Positions 16,783 through 26,273 of a stretch of DNA of 64,000 nucleotides are shown here, in pieces; position 1 is the stretch's first letter, and the number at the start of each line of letters is the position of its first letter. This DNA comes from CAIWHR01 sp963726765 (GTDB lineage: Bacteria; Pseudomonadota; Gammaproteobacteria; Burkholderiales; Casimicrobiaceae): NCBI GenBank assembly GCA_963726765.1, contig CAVSDH010000004.1:186001-250000 (forward strand). The letters run 5' to 3'. The position numbers and the translations under genes are program-made. Below the pieces are notes generated by a model, which saw only the letters and a list, made by a program, of their open reading frames with translations, ran no database searches and was not told where the DNA came from.

Positions 16783-17280
16783 ATGAAATTGCTGATCGTC
16801 CTTCTCGGATTTGTGCTGGCAATCCCGCCCGCCATCGGGCAAACGCAAGTTACGGACGCGGCATTTCGCCAGCAGATCAACGCGTTCATCGACGAATGGC
16901 ACGAGGACGCCGCGCGCTCCCGGATGCGATATTTCGACAAGATGGCCCCGGATGCCGTGTACATCGGCACCGACAAGACGGAACGATGGACGCGCGACGA
17001 ATTCAAGGCATTTGCCAAGCCGTATTTCGAGCGGCCCAAGGCATGGGAATTCCACGCCATGAGTCGCAACGTGGCCTTTTCGAAAGACCGGGCGTTCATC
17101 TGGTTCGACGAACAGCTCAGCACCGACATGGGGCTGTGCCAGGCTTCGGGCGTCATCCGCAACGCACCTGGCGGACTGCAAATCGAGCATTACCAGCTGT
17201 CGATCGCCATCCCCAACGATCTCGTCGATCGATTCTCCAAGGAAATCCGCGAACTCGACGCAAAGCCGGCGTCGAAATAG
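16783..17280 (+). CDS. Exported NTF2-like / SnoaL-like protein (DUF4440 type)
   Basis: A 165-residue protein with a cleavable signal peptide (about residues 1-20, ending AIGQ) and an NTF2-like cone fold inferred from the order of segments: an N-terminal helix with DEWHEDAARS, DAVYIGTDKTERWTRDEF, and the C-terminal beta strands ending QIEHYQLSIAIP. Such proteins bind or convert small ligands, but active-site residues are not diagnostic. AAGGAA serves as ribosome-binding site. It is monocistronic and convergent with the DapA-family gene. Confidence 0.72.
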   Translation: MKLLIVLLGFVLAIPPAIGQTQVTDAAFRQQINAFIDEWHEDAARSRMRYFDKMAPDAVYIGTDKTERWTRDEFKAFAKPYFERPKAWEFHAMSRNVAFSKDRAFIWFDEQLSTDMGLCQASGVIRNAPGGLQIEHYQLSIAIPNDLVDRFSKEIRELDAKPASK

Positions 17281-17307
17281 CGGTCCCGGGAATGCGGCGC
17301 GCCGGAA

Positions 17308-18297
17308 TCATGCCGCCGCGATGACAAAATCTTGCAGCGTTACGCGGATTGCGTTTCGAGACCGGGCATGGCGAACCCTTGCCGATCGAGATCGGCCGTC
17401 AGCGCCGCCAGATTGCGCAGGCGTGAGCTCCACGAGAGGCGGTCGAACCCTTGCCCATTCGGGGTCGCGACTCCAGTGTGCGACGGCCTGCTTGAGCGCG
17501 GGGATCATCGGATATTTCTGGAAGATCGATCGGATCGCGTCCAATCCCGCCTGCGACGCATCCGCACTCTTGCTCGTCCAACTCGCGTAGAGCGCGTGAA
17601 TCGCCGCCGGATTCACGTTGGCCGTCGCGCTGATGCAGCCCCGGCCACCGTGACGCAGGTTCATGAGCAGAAACGTCTCGCTGCCCGCGAAGACATCAAA
17701 GCCGTGCGGAGCGAACTGATCCAGCATCGCTTTCGTGTTGTTCCAGTCGCCGGACGAGTCCTTCACCCCGGCGATGTTGCCCGGATAGGCCTTCAGCAGC
17801 CTCTCGATCAGCGCGAGGCTGATCGGGACCTGCGACACCGGTGGTATGTGATAGAGGTAGACCCGCAGGCGCGAGTCGCCCACCCGATCGATGATCTCGG
17901 CGAAATTGCGGTAGAGGCCCTCGTCGGAGACCCCTTTGTAGTAGAACGGCGGGAGCATCAGCACACCCGCGCAGCCATTCTTGACCGCATGCGCCGTGAG
18001 GCGCACCGAATCCGTCAATGCGCAGGCGCCGGTGCCGGGCATCATCCGACCCGGATCCGCACCCGACTCGATCAGGAAGTCCAGGAGCTCCATGCGCTCA
18101 CCGACGGCCAGCGAATTCGCCTCGGAATTGGTGCCGAACACGGCAAGGCCGACGTTGTTCGCGAGCAGCCACTTGCAATGCCGGGCCAGGCGGATTCGAT
18201 CCGGCGAGAGATCCGGTCGGAAGGGAGTGACGACAGGCGACAGCACGCCCGCGAGTCGATCGCCGAATGTCGACGAGTCTGGCGTCGTGTTGGTCAT
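17308..18297 (-). CDS. DapA-family aldolase/lyase (C-terminus probably frameshifted)
   Basis: A dihydrodipicolinate synthase-family (N-acetylneuraminate lyase superfamily) TIM-barrel protein. The Schiff-base lysine is K179 in GVKDSSGD and the catalytic tyrosine is Y149 in YLYHIPP. The usual GTTGE is replaced by GTNSEA, which argues against true DapA and for a 2-keto-acid aldolase or related lyase of unknown substrate. The last 40 residues read as low-quality arginine-rich sequence, while an adjacent frame reads LAALTADLDRQGFAMPG and stops at 17340, the expected family ending. A one-base indel near 17430 is likely. The chosen ATG gives a normal N-terminus. Confidence 0.8.
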   Translation of the reverse strand: MTNTTPDSSTFGDRLAGVLSPVVTPFRPDLSPDRIRLARHCKWLLANNVGLAVFGTNSEANSLAVGERMELLDFLIESGADPGRMMPGTGACALTDSVRLTAHAVKNGCAGVLMLPPFYYKGVSDEGLYRNFAEIIDRVGDSRLRVYLYHIPPVSQVPISLALIERLLKAYPGNIAGVKDSSGDWNNTKAMLDQFAPHGFDVFAGSETFLLMNLRHGGRGCISATANVNPAAIHALYASWTSKSADASQAGLDAIRSIFQKYPMIPALKQAVAHWSRDPEWARVRPPLVELTPAQSGGADGRSRSARVRHARSRNAIRVTLQDFVIAAA

Positions 18298-18654
18298 ACG
18301 CGACGAGTTCGGCTGTGACGCATCCCGATCATGCGAAAGGCGGCATCCTGCGATGGACGCGCGGAATGGTTCCGGCGATGGCAATCGATCATACTTGGAT
18401 GACGCCTGGTCGCCAACGGGTGGTGACGTTGCGACGAGTGCAATGGCGAATGCGGCCCGGTGCCTCGCAGATGCCCGAGCCATTCCTGCAACCGCGTCGC
18501 TCGGGTTGTCGGCGCATGCAACTCATCCGCCGGACCCATGGGTTTCGCTCGCGACGCATTGAGGGCACAATGTTCGACACGCCGGAGTGCTCCCGCAGCT
18601 GCGAACCCGTTCGACGAGAGGCAGCTCCGCGTGCCACCACCAAGGAGAAAAGGA
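18298..18654. other. Divergent intergenic region without recognised genes
   Basis: 357 bases between the DapA-family gene and the GYD-domain gene. The short open frames here have no family resemblance. I see no clear promoter, terminator or dyad; only an AAGGAGAAAAGGA ribosome-binding site at its right end. Confidence 0.5.
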
Positions 18655-18975
18655 ATGCCAAAGTACATGTTCGAGGCGAATTACACGGCCGCCGGAGCCA
18701 AGGGAATCCTGAAGGAAGGTGGAACGGGTCGCCGCGCCGCCATCGAGAAAGGAGTCCAGGGCCTCGGAGGACGGCTCGAATCCTTTCATTTCGCTTTTGG
18801 CGGTGTCGATGCCTTCGTGATCGTTGACCTTCCCGACAATGTGACCGCGGCGGCCCTTGCGCTTGCCGTGGGGCAAAGCGGGATGGCGTCGAGCCGAACC
18901 GTCGTGCTGCTGACACCCGAGGAGGTGGATGCGGCAACGAAGAAAACCGTCGCATACCGCCCGCCTGGAAGCTGA
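18655..18975 (+). CDS. GYD domain protein
   Basis: A 106-residue protein matching the GYD family: the beta strand YMFEANYTAAGAKGILKEGG, then RRAAIEKGVQGLGGRLESFHFAFGGVDAFVI, a ferredoxin-like alpha/beta pattern. The family's function is unknown. A very strong ribosome-binding site (AAGGAG) precedes ATG, which suggests good expression. It is monocistronic. Confidence 0.78.
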   Translation: MPKYMFEANYTAAGAKGILKEGGTGRRAAIEKGVQGLGGRLESFHFAFGGVDAFVIVDLPDNVTAAALALAVGQSGMASSRTVVLLTPEEVDAATKKTVAYRPPGS

Positions 18976-19239
18976 TCCCAGCTATGGCGCCCGGCTTCCG
19001 GGCGCCGTGGCGCGCGCGATCGCGGCGTCGGGCGACGCATTCGCCGGAGGTGCATCCATTCCGTCCGGACGCGGCGACGCTCGCGACTGTCGCGCTTGCC
19101 CGTATCGTTTGCGCCGTTTCGGCGCGAGACATTGCCGTGTCGGTGATACGAACCTCGACATCCCACGCTGTGCGCGATTCCGGACATTGCGGACCGGGGA
19201 GCCCATCGACCGGACTGCCCTCGCAGTTCGCACCGCTTG

Positions 19240-20463
19240 ATGTGCCTTGTGGTCACGGGGTTTTTCCTGTTGCTCACCGGGTGCGGGACGCTTCCGCGCA
19301 ACGCGGTGCCGACGGACCTCATGGGCAAGGCGGAGATTCCGCACATGCCGGACGTTCGCGCCGCGGCCGGGAGCCCCAGCCTCGCGATGTCGAATGATCT
19401 GGAGCGGTCGTTCGCCCAGGAGCGCACCGAGGAATTTCCGCGCGCCGCCGACGGCCTGATTCATTACGCGCACCTCGCCATTTCGGGGGGCGGACCGAAC
19501 GGCGCATTTGGCGCCGGGTTTCTCAAGGGATGGACCGAAACGGGCCAGCGGCCGTTGTTCAAGATCGTCACCGGTGTTTCAACCGGTGCGTTGATCGCGC
19601 CCTTCGCGTTCCTCGGACCTGTGCACGACGACGCATTGCGCGATTTCTACACGACGACCGCGTCGCGCGACATTTTCGCGTTCCGGCTTCGGTCGGTCAT
19701 ACCCCAGCTGCTGGGCGGCGATGCGCTGGCCGACACCCGGCCTCTCGTCGCACTGATCGCACGCCACGTCGACGCGGCGCTGCTCGAAGAGATCGCGGAC
19801 GCTCACCGAAATGGTCGACGGCTGTACATCGGGACCGCCGACCTCGACTCGCAGCGATTCATCGTCTGGAACATGGGCCTGATCGCAACCAGCGACCGAC
19901 CGGAGGCCCTCGATCTCTTTCGCAAGGTCATGCTGGCGTCGGCCTCGGTACCGGTCGCCTTTCCGCCGGTGCTTTTCGAGGTCGATGCGAACGGAATGCG
20001 CTACGACGAAATGCACGTCGACGGCGCCGTCGGCGCGAACGTGTTCTACAACGGCGGCGTCTTCAGCTCGGCAGCCGTTCGCGATCGCGCCGGTCGGGGG
20101 GGCGGACGCGAGGAAGTCTTCATCATTCACAACGGCCAGCTTGGCGCCAACCCGCAGGCCACCCGCCGGTCGGTGTCCAGCATCGCCCGGCGCACTTTCG
20201 ACTCGGCCGGCAAGGCCGCGGTGGTAGGCGACCTGTTCCGGATCTACACGATCGCAGCGCGGGAGCGGGCGGGTTTCCGCTGGATCAACATTCCCGATGG
20301 CGTCGAGATTCAGGGAGAGCAACTCTTCGATCCTCCGCGGATGAAGGAACTCTACGAAGTCGGGCGGCGGCGGGCGCTCGAAGGACCTCCGGTGGTTCAC
20401 GGGCCCGCCCGGAATCTGGGAGGATTCGCGCCCCTGATTCGCGGCAGTACATGCTGGAGCTAG
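19240..20463 (+). CDS. Patatin-like phospholipase, lipoprotein
   Basis: A 407-residue patatin-family lipid acyl hydrolase. The N-terminus is a lipoprotein signal with lipobox LLTGC, so it is membrane-anchored outside the cytoplasm. The patatin core has the oxyanion loop GGGPNGAFGAG, the nucleophile elbow GVSTG and the catalytic aspartate in DGAV, in the expected order. Start ATG 19240 is preferred over a TTG one codon earlier. Its stop overlaps by four bases (CTAG) the stop of the convergent permease gene. Confidence 0.85.
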   Translation: MCLVVTGFFLLLTGCGTLPRNAVPTDLMGKAEIPHMPDVRAAAGSPSLAMSNDLERSFAQERTEEFPRAADGLIHYAHLAISGGGPNGAFGAGFLKGWTETGQRPLFKIVTGVSTGALIAPFAFLGPVHDDALRDFYTTTASRDIFAFRLRSVIPQLLGGDALADTRPLVALIARHVDAALLEEIADAHRNGRRLYIGTADLDSQRFIVWNMGLIATSDRPEALDLFRKVMLASASVPVAFPPVLFEVDANGMRYDEMHVDGAVGANVFYNGGVFSSAAVRDRAGRGGGREEVFIIHNGQLGANPQATRRSVSSIARRTFDSAGKAAVVGDLFRIYTIAARERAGFRWINIPDGVEIQGEQLFDPPRMKELYEVGRRRALEGPPVVHGPARNLGGFAPLIRGSTCWS

Positions 20464-21893
20464 ACGGTGATCGCTCCCGAAATCAGCCCCCAGAGGCCGA
20501 CAAGCGCCGCGACGGCCGTCACGCCGAACACGACCCGCTCCCCGGAACGCGAAAACGGTGGCCCGCTGTTCGCGCCGTGCGATGAAGAACAGGATCGTTC
20601 CCGGAGCGTAGACCAGCGCGGACAGCAGCAGGAACTTGAGTCCCCCCGCGTAGATCATCCCCGCCGCGTAGACTCGTGGCGATCGAAGCCTGCACGAGAT
20701 CCCTGCTCCGACCCTGTGGCCGCTCGATGTAGGTGTCGCGCGTCCACGCGAGCCTCAATCCATACGCCGCAACGAGCAGGTACGGAATCAGCGTCATCGA
20801 GCTCGTCATCTTGAGCGCAAGCGTGAAGGTGTTCTCGGCGAATGAGGTCAGGATCAGGAAGCACTGAATGACGACATTCGTGAGCCACAGCGCGCCGACT
20901 GCGACGTTGTTGGCGTTTTCCCTGGCCAGGAACGACGGCATCGTGTCGTCCTTCGCCGCCACGTAAACGACTTCCGCGGCCAGCAGCGACCACGAGAGGT
21001 AGTTTCCCAGAACCGAGATGAGAAGTCCGACGCTGACGAACACCGCTCCCCATGGTCCCACGACCGCTTCCAGCACGCCCGCCATCGACGGATTGCGCAG
21101 ACGCGGCGAGATCGGGACGGAGCAGAATGCCGTATGAAAGCATCGTGACCAGCACCAGCAGGCACAGAACGCCCAGGAATCCCAGCACCGTGGCAAGCCC
21201 CACATCCGTGCGGTTTCTGGCATAGCGCGAATACACGCTCGCGCCTTCGATCCCGACGAACACGAACACGGTGAGCAGCATCGTGCTGCGGGCCTGCCCG
21301 AACACGCTGCCGAAGTCGTGCGGCTGCCCACCCCAGAAATTCAAGGCGAATACGTCGGCCTTGAACGCGGCGATCACCACGACGATGAACAGTGCGATGG
21401 GCACGATCTTGGCGTACGTCGCGATCGTGTTGAGCGCGGCCGCTTGCCTGATGCCGCGCAGGACGAGGAAGTGCACGGCCCACACCATCGCCGACGCCGC
21501 AACGATCGCCGCGGGCGTCGAACCATCGCCGAAAACCGGAAAGAACGCTCCCAGCGTCGATTTGATCAAGACAAGGCACGCGACGTCGGCGAGGCAGCAC
21601 GCGGCCCAGTATCCAAAGGCCGCGGCGAATCCGAGGTAGTTGCCGAACCCATCCTTTGCGTAGGCGTAGATGCCGCTGTCGAGATGCGGCTTGCGCTGCG
21701 CCAGCGTCTGGAAGACGAACGCCAGCATCAGCATGCCGGCACCCGCGACGCACCACGCGATCATCGCGCCGAGTGCACCGGTCGTACTGGCGAAGGCCGC
21801 GGGCAGCGTGAAGATGCCCGCCCCGACCATGGAGCCGACGACGAGCGCGATCAGCGCGCCCAGCGACAGCTTCTGCGCCGTCGGGGAGGTCAT
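20460..21893 (-). pseudogene. ArcD-like basic amino acid antiporter (APC family), frame broken three times
   Basis: An APC-superfamily permease of about 477 residues with 12 membrane segments, close to arginine/ornithine and related antiporters. The start region reads LGALIALVVGSMVGAGIFTLP, the typical TM1 ligand-binding G-A-G turn. The frame breaks near 21110 (extra T in GCG-T-CTGCGC), near 20675 (extra A in ACG-A-GTCTAC) and near 20550 (extra C in TTC-C-GGGG). Restoring each gives continuous sequence, including GGLKFLLLSALVYAPGTILF and the ending LWGLISGAITV. The pattern of isolated one-base insertions in otherwise conserved sequence suggests sequence error. It resembles the ArcD at 38.1-39.5 kb. 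Confidence 0.8.
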
Positions 21894-22014
21894 CCGTGCC
21901 TGACTGCGGAACGCCGCCGAGCAGCGCGATGGCTGGACACGCGAGTCGACGCGCCGCGCCCGGCGAGTCGTCATGCGGCCGGTGCGTCGCTCATGGCGCA
22001 CCGGCAACCCACAT

Positions 22015-22236
22015 CTACTGCCTGCTGCCCTTCATGTTGCCGGCGATGCCGCCCGCAATGCCGCCTATTGCGGCGCCAGTCCAGGCGTTGCCGCCCGCGA
22101 TGGCCGCGATGCCTGCCCCGGCCCCTGCGCCGATGGCGGCACCGCTCATGGTTCCCTGCTGCTGCGCGGTCATGTTCGTGCATCCGACAACGATTGCCAC
22201 GGCCGCCGTGGCCGCCATCCATCCGATTCGCTTCAT
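22015..22236 (-). CDS. Small glycine-zipper lipoprotein
   Basis: A 73-residue protein: signal peptide with lipobox VVGC (Cys about residue 19), then a glycine zipper region rich in GAAIGAGAGAGIAAIAGG and a second GAAIGGIAGGIAGN. Such proteins (osmotically inducible OsmB or YMGG-like) sit in the outer membrane and are of unknown function. The gene follows the DUF-like secreted protein gene by 21 bases on the same strand, so they may be co-transcribed. Confidence 0.75.
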   Translation of the reverse strand: MKRIGWMAATAAVAIVVGCTNMTAQQQGTMSGAAIGAGAGAGIAAIAGGNAWTGAAIGGIAGGIAGNMKGSRQ

Positions 22237-22257
22237 TTTCGGTCTCCGTCGCCGTCG

Positions 22258-22632
22258 TTATTTGAGTCCAGGCACGACCATCTCGAACCAGATGGTTTCG
22301 AGAACCGGCCGCTGCAGCTTGTCGGGATTCTTCGCGTACCAGTCGTTGAGACCGGTCCGTACGCTGTCCAGCGTTGCGTTCTTCAGCCCCTTGACCATGC
22401 GCGGGACGAAGCTTTGCGCGTCCGACGGCGGGTTCGCTCCGAAATAGGCGTTCTCGACCTGAAGGAAATTGGCGATACCGACGAGGTACGCCTTCTTCGT
22501 CTCTTCCGACGATTTTGTCCAAAGCTCGCCGTTAACAATGGGAATTTCCTGCGCCCGCGCAACGCCTGCGGCCGCCATCAACGCCATGCACGCCGCGACC
22601 ATCACCGTGCGCCAACGCGTAATACCTGTCAT
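22258..22632 (-). CDS. Secreted hypothetical protein
   Basis: A 124-residue protein with a signal peptide (about 1-27, ending ARAQ) and a helical mature part with ETKKAYLVGIANFLQVE and a C-terminal WFEMVVPGLK. Similar short exported proteins occur in proteobacteria without known function. I chose ATG at 22632 because it gives a clean signal peptide. It is followed by the glycine-zipper lipoprotein gene. Confidence 0.65.
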   Translation of the reverse strand: MTGITRWRTVMVAACMALMAAAGVARAQEIPIVNGELWTKSSEETKKAYLVGIANFLQVENAYFGANPPSDAQSFVPRMVKGLKNATLDSVRTGLNDWYAKNPDKLQRPVLETIWFEMVVPGLK

Positions 22633-22735
22633 CTCGATCTCCCGTGAATATTGCCAATGAAAATTACCACAACCTGAACGTCGCGTCATCCCCTGCTCCG
22701 CCGCAATTCCACGACATTTCCCGCCGTTCGAAGAA

Positions 22736-23626
22736 CTACCGGACCGCGCCGGCATCGTCGGCCGCGACCGGTGCCGGCCATCCCTTGCGCGAACCAAACC
22801 GGTGCGAGTAGACCCAGGTGAATTCTGCTCCGTACAGAAAGATCTGGGCGGAGTAATAGACCCAGAGCAGCACGACAACGAACGAGGCAGCCGCGCCGAA
22901 AATCGAGGAGATTCCGCTCCGCCCGAGGTAGGCCCCGATCAGGAACTTGCCGGCCACGAACAGCGTCGAGGTCACGGCCGCACCGACCCAGACGTCCCGC
23001 CACGCGACCGCCACCCGCGGCATCGTCTTGAAGATTACTGCAAATACGACGGTCGACAGCATGATCCCCAGTGCGATGTCGAGCGATCGCGCGATCGTCT
23101 CCCACTCACCGAACAGCGGATCCCACCACCGGCTGAGCGCGGTCAATGCAGCGCTGAAAACCAGCGACACCATCAGCAGGAAACCCACGCCGAGGATCAT
23201 GCCGAACGAAAGCAGTCGCACGCGCACGATGCGCCAGAGGGTCGATTTCGCGGCTCTCGCCGGCGCCCGCCAGATACGGTCGAGGGCATCCTGCAGCTCG
23301 GCAAAGACCGATGTCGCCCCGACGAAGAGAAGGACCACACCGAAAACGGCGGCCGGCACGCTGTCCGCCGGCCGACCCGCACTTTCGATAAGCGCCTGCA
23401 CCGCCGTTGCCCCCGGCGTGCCGAGCATTTCCTCCAGCTGCAGGAAGATCTCGCCTCGGGCGGCCTCTTCGCCGAACGCGGTTCCGGCAACGGCGATCAC
23501 GATCAGCAGAAATGGCGCGATCGAGAACATCGTGTAGAACGCCAGCGCCGCCCCCATGCTCTGCGCGTAGTCGCGCACCCAGTTGAGCGCCGCGGCCTTG
23601 AGCAGGCCGGTCACTGCGCGAAGCAT
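22736..23626 (-). CDS. YihY/BrkB family inner-membrane protein
   Basis: A 296-residue membrane protein with six to seven helices and the family motifs AALAFYTMFSIAPFLLI, the amphipathic LQDALDRIWRAP and the late YYSAQIFLYGAEFTWVYSHR. Earlier annotation as ribonuclease BN is wrong for this family; the function is unknown. It is the last gene of a long minus-strand run beginning at 35.3 kb, 64 bases after the AI-2E-family gene. Confidence 0.85.
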   Translation of the reverse strand: MLRAVTGLLKAAALNWVRDYAQSMGAALAFYTMFSIAPFLLIVIAVAGTAFGEEAARGEIFLQLEEMLGTPGATAVQALIESAGRPADSVPAAVFGVVLLFVGATSVFAELQDALDRIWRAPARAAKSTLWRIVRVRLLSFGMILGVGFLLMVSLVFSAALTALSRWWDPLFGEWETIARSLDIALGIMLSTVVFAVIFKTMPRVAVAWRDVWVGAAVTSTLFVAGKFLIGAYLGRSGISSIFGAAASFVVVLLWVYYSAQIFLYGAEFTWVYSHRFGSRKGWPAPVAADDAGAVR

Positions 23627-23690
23627 TCGCGGCCGCGCCTGCGATCATCGGTTCCCTCGCGCCGCGCGCGCAGCGCCACCCGCCACGGCC

Positions 23691-24737
23691 TCACAGCTGG
23701 CCATTCCGGGAAAGCATTACCGCAATCGGGCGCGTCCCGGCGAACTCGGAAAACACGATGGCCATGATTGCCGTGATCGGAACGGCCAGGAAAGCGCCCG
23801 CGACGCCCCACAGCGCAGACCATATGGTCAGGCTCACCAGGATCGCGAATGGGCTGAGATTGAGCGAGTTGCTCATGATGAAAGGGTCGAGAAAATTGCC
23901 GATGACGAACTGGACGGCGCCGAGAAAGAGCAGCAGCATGACGATCTCGTCCAGGCTGCCGAATTGAACGATCGCCATGGCGGCCGGAAACAGAACCCCA
24001 AGGAAAGAGCCGATGTACGGAATGTAGTTCAGGAGTCCGATCAGCACCGCCCAGAATGCCGCGAACTGCAGCCCGAAGAACGCCATGACACCCCAGCTGA
24101 TTGCCCCGAGAAGGATCGACACAAAGGTTTTCAATGCGAGATACGAGCCGATGCGCGCATTGATATCCGCGCTGACCTCGCGAATCCGCGCGGCATTGCG
24201 GGGGTCGCTCGTCAGGTGGTCGACCTTGGCGGCAAATGCGCGCTGCTCGAGCAGCAGGAAGCCGGCGCACAGAAACATGAAGACGACGCTCGCGGCGAGG
24301 GACGTCGCGGACGACACCGCCGATCCGACCAGCTTCTGGATATCGATCTGCGTCAGCAGGTCCCGGCGCAGCGTCGCCCAGGTCGGCTCGGTCTCGATGC
24401 GCAGAAAGACGGCGCCCCGCTGGATCGCTGCAAGCAAGGATTCCTGATACTGGGGTGCGTGCGCGAGCAGGATGTCCGTGTACGTGACGACCTCGTAGAT
24501 CGCGACGGTGATCGCGGATACGATGACGATCACGGACAGCGCGTAACGGACCGGCGACGGCAGCATGCGTCCGAGCAGCGGAATCTTCTGCAGCAGCCGG
24601 GTCAGGCCGACGATCACGTAGACCACGAGCACGCTGAACACGACCGGGACGAAGACCGCCTGTCCGACGTAGAGCACCCAGCCGATGATCAGCGCGAGGA
24701 CGGCGCCGGAAACGAGCGCCTGGAACCGTTCGTGCAT
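23691..24737 (-). CDS. AI-2E transporter (PerM) family permease
   Basis: A 348-residue membrane protein of the AI-2E/PerM family with about eight helices: ALIIGWVLYVGQAVFVPVVFS at the start, ARIGSYLALKTFVSILLGA, LIGLLNYIPYIGSFLGVL, and FLDPFIMSNSLNLSPFAILVSL, all signature segments. Some members export autoinducer-2 or act as Na+/H+ antiporters; which applies here is not shown, though the Na+/H+-rich neighbourhood makes the latter worth testing. It starts 16 bases after the outer-membrane channel gene. ATG at 24737 is chosen over an upstream one that gives an arginine-rich leader. Confidence 0.82.
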   Translation of the reverse strand: MHERFQALVSGAVLALIIGWVLYVGQAVFVPVVFSVLVVYVIVGLTRLLQKIPLLGRMLPSPVRYALSVIVIVSAITVAIYEVVTYTDILLAHAPQYQESLLAAIQRGAVFLRIETEPTWATLRRDLLTQIDIQKLVGSAVSSATSLAASVVFMFLCAGFLLLEQRAFAAKVDHLTSDPRNAARIREVSADINARIGSYLALKTFVSILLGAISWGVMAFFGLQFAAFWAVLIGLLNYIPYIGSFLGVLFPAAMAIVQFGSLDEIVMLLLFLGAVQFVIGNFLDPFIMSNSLNLSPFAILVSLTIWSALWGVAGAFLAVPITAIMAIVFSEFAGTRPIAVMLSRNGQL

Positions 24738-24753
24738 GCGTCGGCGATGCCGG

Positions 24754-26196
24754 CTACGGGGCCCGCGCCGCGGCCACGCCTTGCGGCTGAGGCGAAAGCG
24801 ATACCGCGACATCGACCCAGCCGCCGCCCATCGCCTGATAGGTGTTCACGAGCTGCGTGTAGCGGTCGGCGACAGTGCTCACCAACGCAAGTTCCGCGGC
24901 GAAAAGCTCGTTGTCGGCGACCAGCACCTCGACATAGCTCGCGAGTCCGTTGTCGAACCGCAGCCGCGACAGCCGCGCGGATTCGCGCAGCGACACCACG
25001 CGATTCGCCTGCAGCGTCGATTCCTCCAGCTTGTTTCGGGATCCCACGAGCGCGTTGTTGGTCTCGCGAAATGCGTTCAGGATCGTCTGTTGGTAGAACA
25101 GGAGCGCCTGCTGCTCCCCTGCCCTCGCCGACTGCACCTGTCCTTCGATGCCGCCGAACGTGAAGATCGGACCGGTCAGACCGGCCGCCAGCGCCCACAG
25201 GGTCGCGGGACCGGAGAGAAAGTTGCCGAACGCGGTGCTCGCGGAGCCGAGCGCGCCGGTAAGCGAGATGTTTGGATAGTAGAGCGCCTCCGCGGCGCCG
25301 ATGTTGGCGTTCGCCGCGACGAGGTTCTGCTCCGCTTGCAGAATGTCGGGCCGCCGGTGCAGCAGCGAGGATGGGAGGTCGGCGGGAATCAGCGGCGCCA
25401 CCAGCTGGTCGATGGTCTTGCCGCGCTCGATCGGTCCCGGATTGCGCCCGAGCAGGATCGAGATCAGGTTTTCCTGCCCCGCGATCTGCTGGCCGATCGC
25501 CGGGATCGCGGCCTGCGCCTGCTGGAACTGCGAATCGATCTGCGACACTTCCGTCTGCGAGACGATGCCGCGCTTGAAGCGGAGATTGAAGATTCGCGCC
25601 GTCTCGCCGAAATTGGCGGCGGTCGCCCGCGCGATCTCGAGTTGCCGGTCGAGCGCGCGCAGCACGATATAGCTCGTGGCCACGCTCGTCACGACGGTCA
25701 GGACGACGCCGCGCTTGGCCTGCTCGCTCGCATACACCTGCGCCTGCGATGCCTCGCTCAGGCGCCGCACCCGGCCGAAGAGATCGAGCTGCCACGAAGC
25801 GCCCAGCGACGCCTGGTAGAGCGTGAAATACGGATCGGCGGGCTCCGGCACGGGCGGCACGCCGAGGCGGCTCAGGCGCGCGCGCGTGACGTCGCCGCCG
25901 TAACCGACCTGCGGAAAGAGCTGCGATCGCGTGGCGACCAGGGCACCGACGAACTGATCGACTCGCGCCGCCGCGATGCGCACGTCGCGATTTTCGCGCA
26001 GCGCAGTTTCGATGAGTCCGTTCAGCACCGGATCACCGAACTGCTCCCACCACTTCGTGTTCGCCACCTCGGCGGCCTTGGGGTAGTCGATGCGCCAGGC
26101 CGTCGGACTGTCGACGCCGGGACGCACGTAATCCGGGCCGACGGTGCATCCGGCAAGGGCGACCGCAACCAGTACTGCGAATGCAAAGGACTTCAT
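24754..26196 (-). CDS. Outer-membrane efflux lipoprotein, NodT/OprM family
   Basis: A 480-residue RND-type outer-membrane factor. The signal peptide ends in lipobox ALAGC (Cys17) followed by TVGPDYVRP, the classic NodT/OprM start. Two OEP repeats follow, with RPDILQAEQNLVAANANIGAAEALYYPNISL as the conserved end of the second half, here about residues 310-340. It would form the trimeric outer-membrane channel for the fusion protein and pump at 31-35 kb, from which the Mrp operon separates it. The frame stays open upstream into mrpD because that gene is frameshifted; the lipoprotein ATG is the true start. Confidence 0.88.
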   Translation of the reverse strand: MKSFAFAVLVAVALAGCTVGPDYVRPGVDSPTAWRIDYPKAAEVANTKWWEQFGDPVLNGLIETALRENRDVRIAAARVDQFVGALVATRSQLFPQVGYGGDVTRARLSRLGVPPVPEPADPYFTLYQASLGASWQLDLFGRVRRLSEASQAQVYASEQAKRGVVLTVVTSVATSYIVLRALDRQLEIARATAANFGETARIFNLRFKRGIVSQTEVSQIDSQFQQAQAAIPAIGQQIAGQENLISILLGRNPGPIERGKTIDQLVAPLIPADLPSSLLHRRPDILQAEQNLVAANANIGAAEALYYPNISLTGALGSASTAFGNFLSGPATLWALAAGLTGPIFTFGGIEGQVQSARAGEQQALLFYQQTILNAFRETNNALVGSRNKLEESTLQANRVVSLRESARLSRLRFDNGLASYVEVLVADNELFAAELALVSTVADRYTQLVNTYQAMGGGWVDVAVSLSPQPQGVAAARAP

Positions 26197-26273
26197 TCCG
26201 GTCTCCCTCGGGCGCTGCGCGGCGGGCAGCCAACCCCGAAACCTGCTCCGATTATACGAAGGATTGGTTCGTT

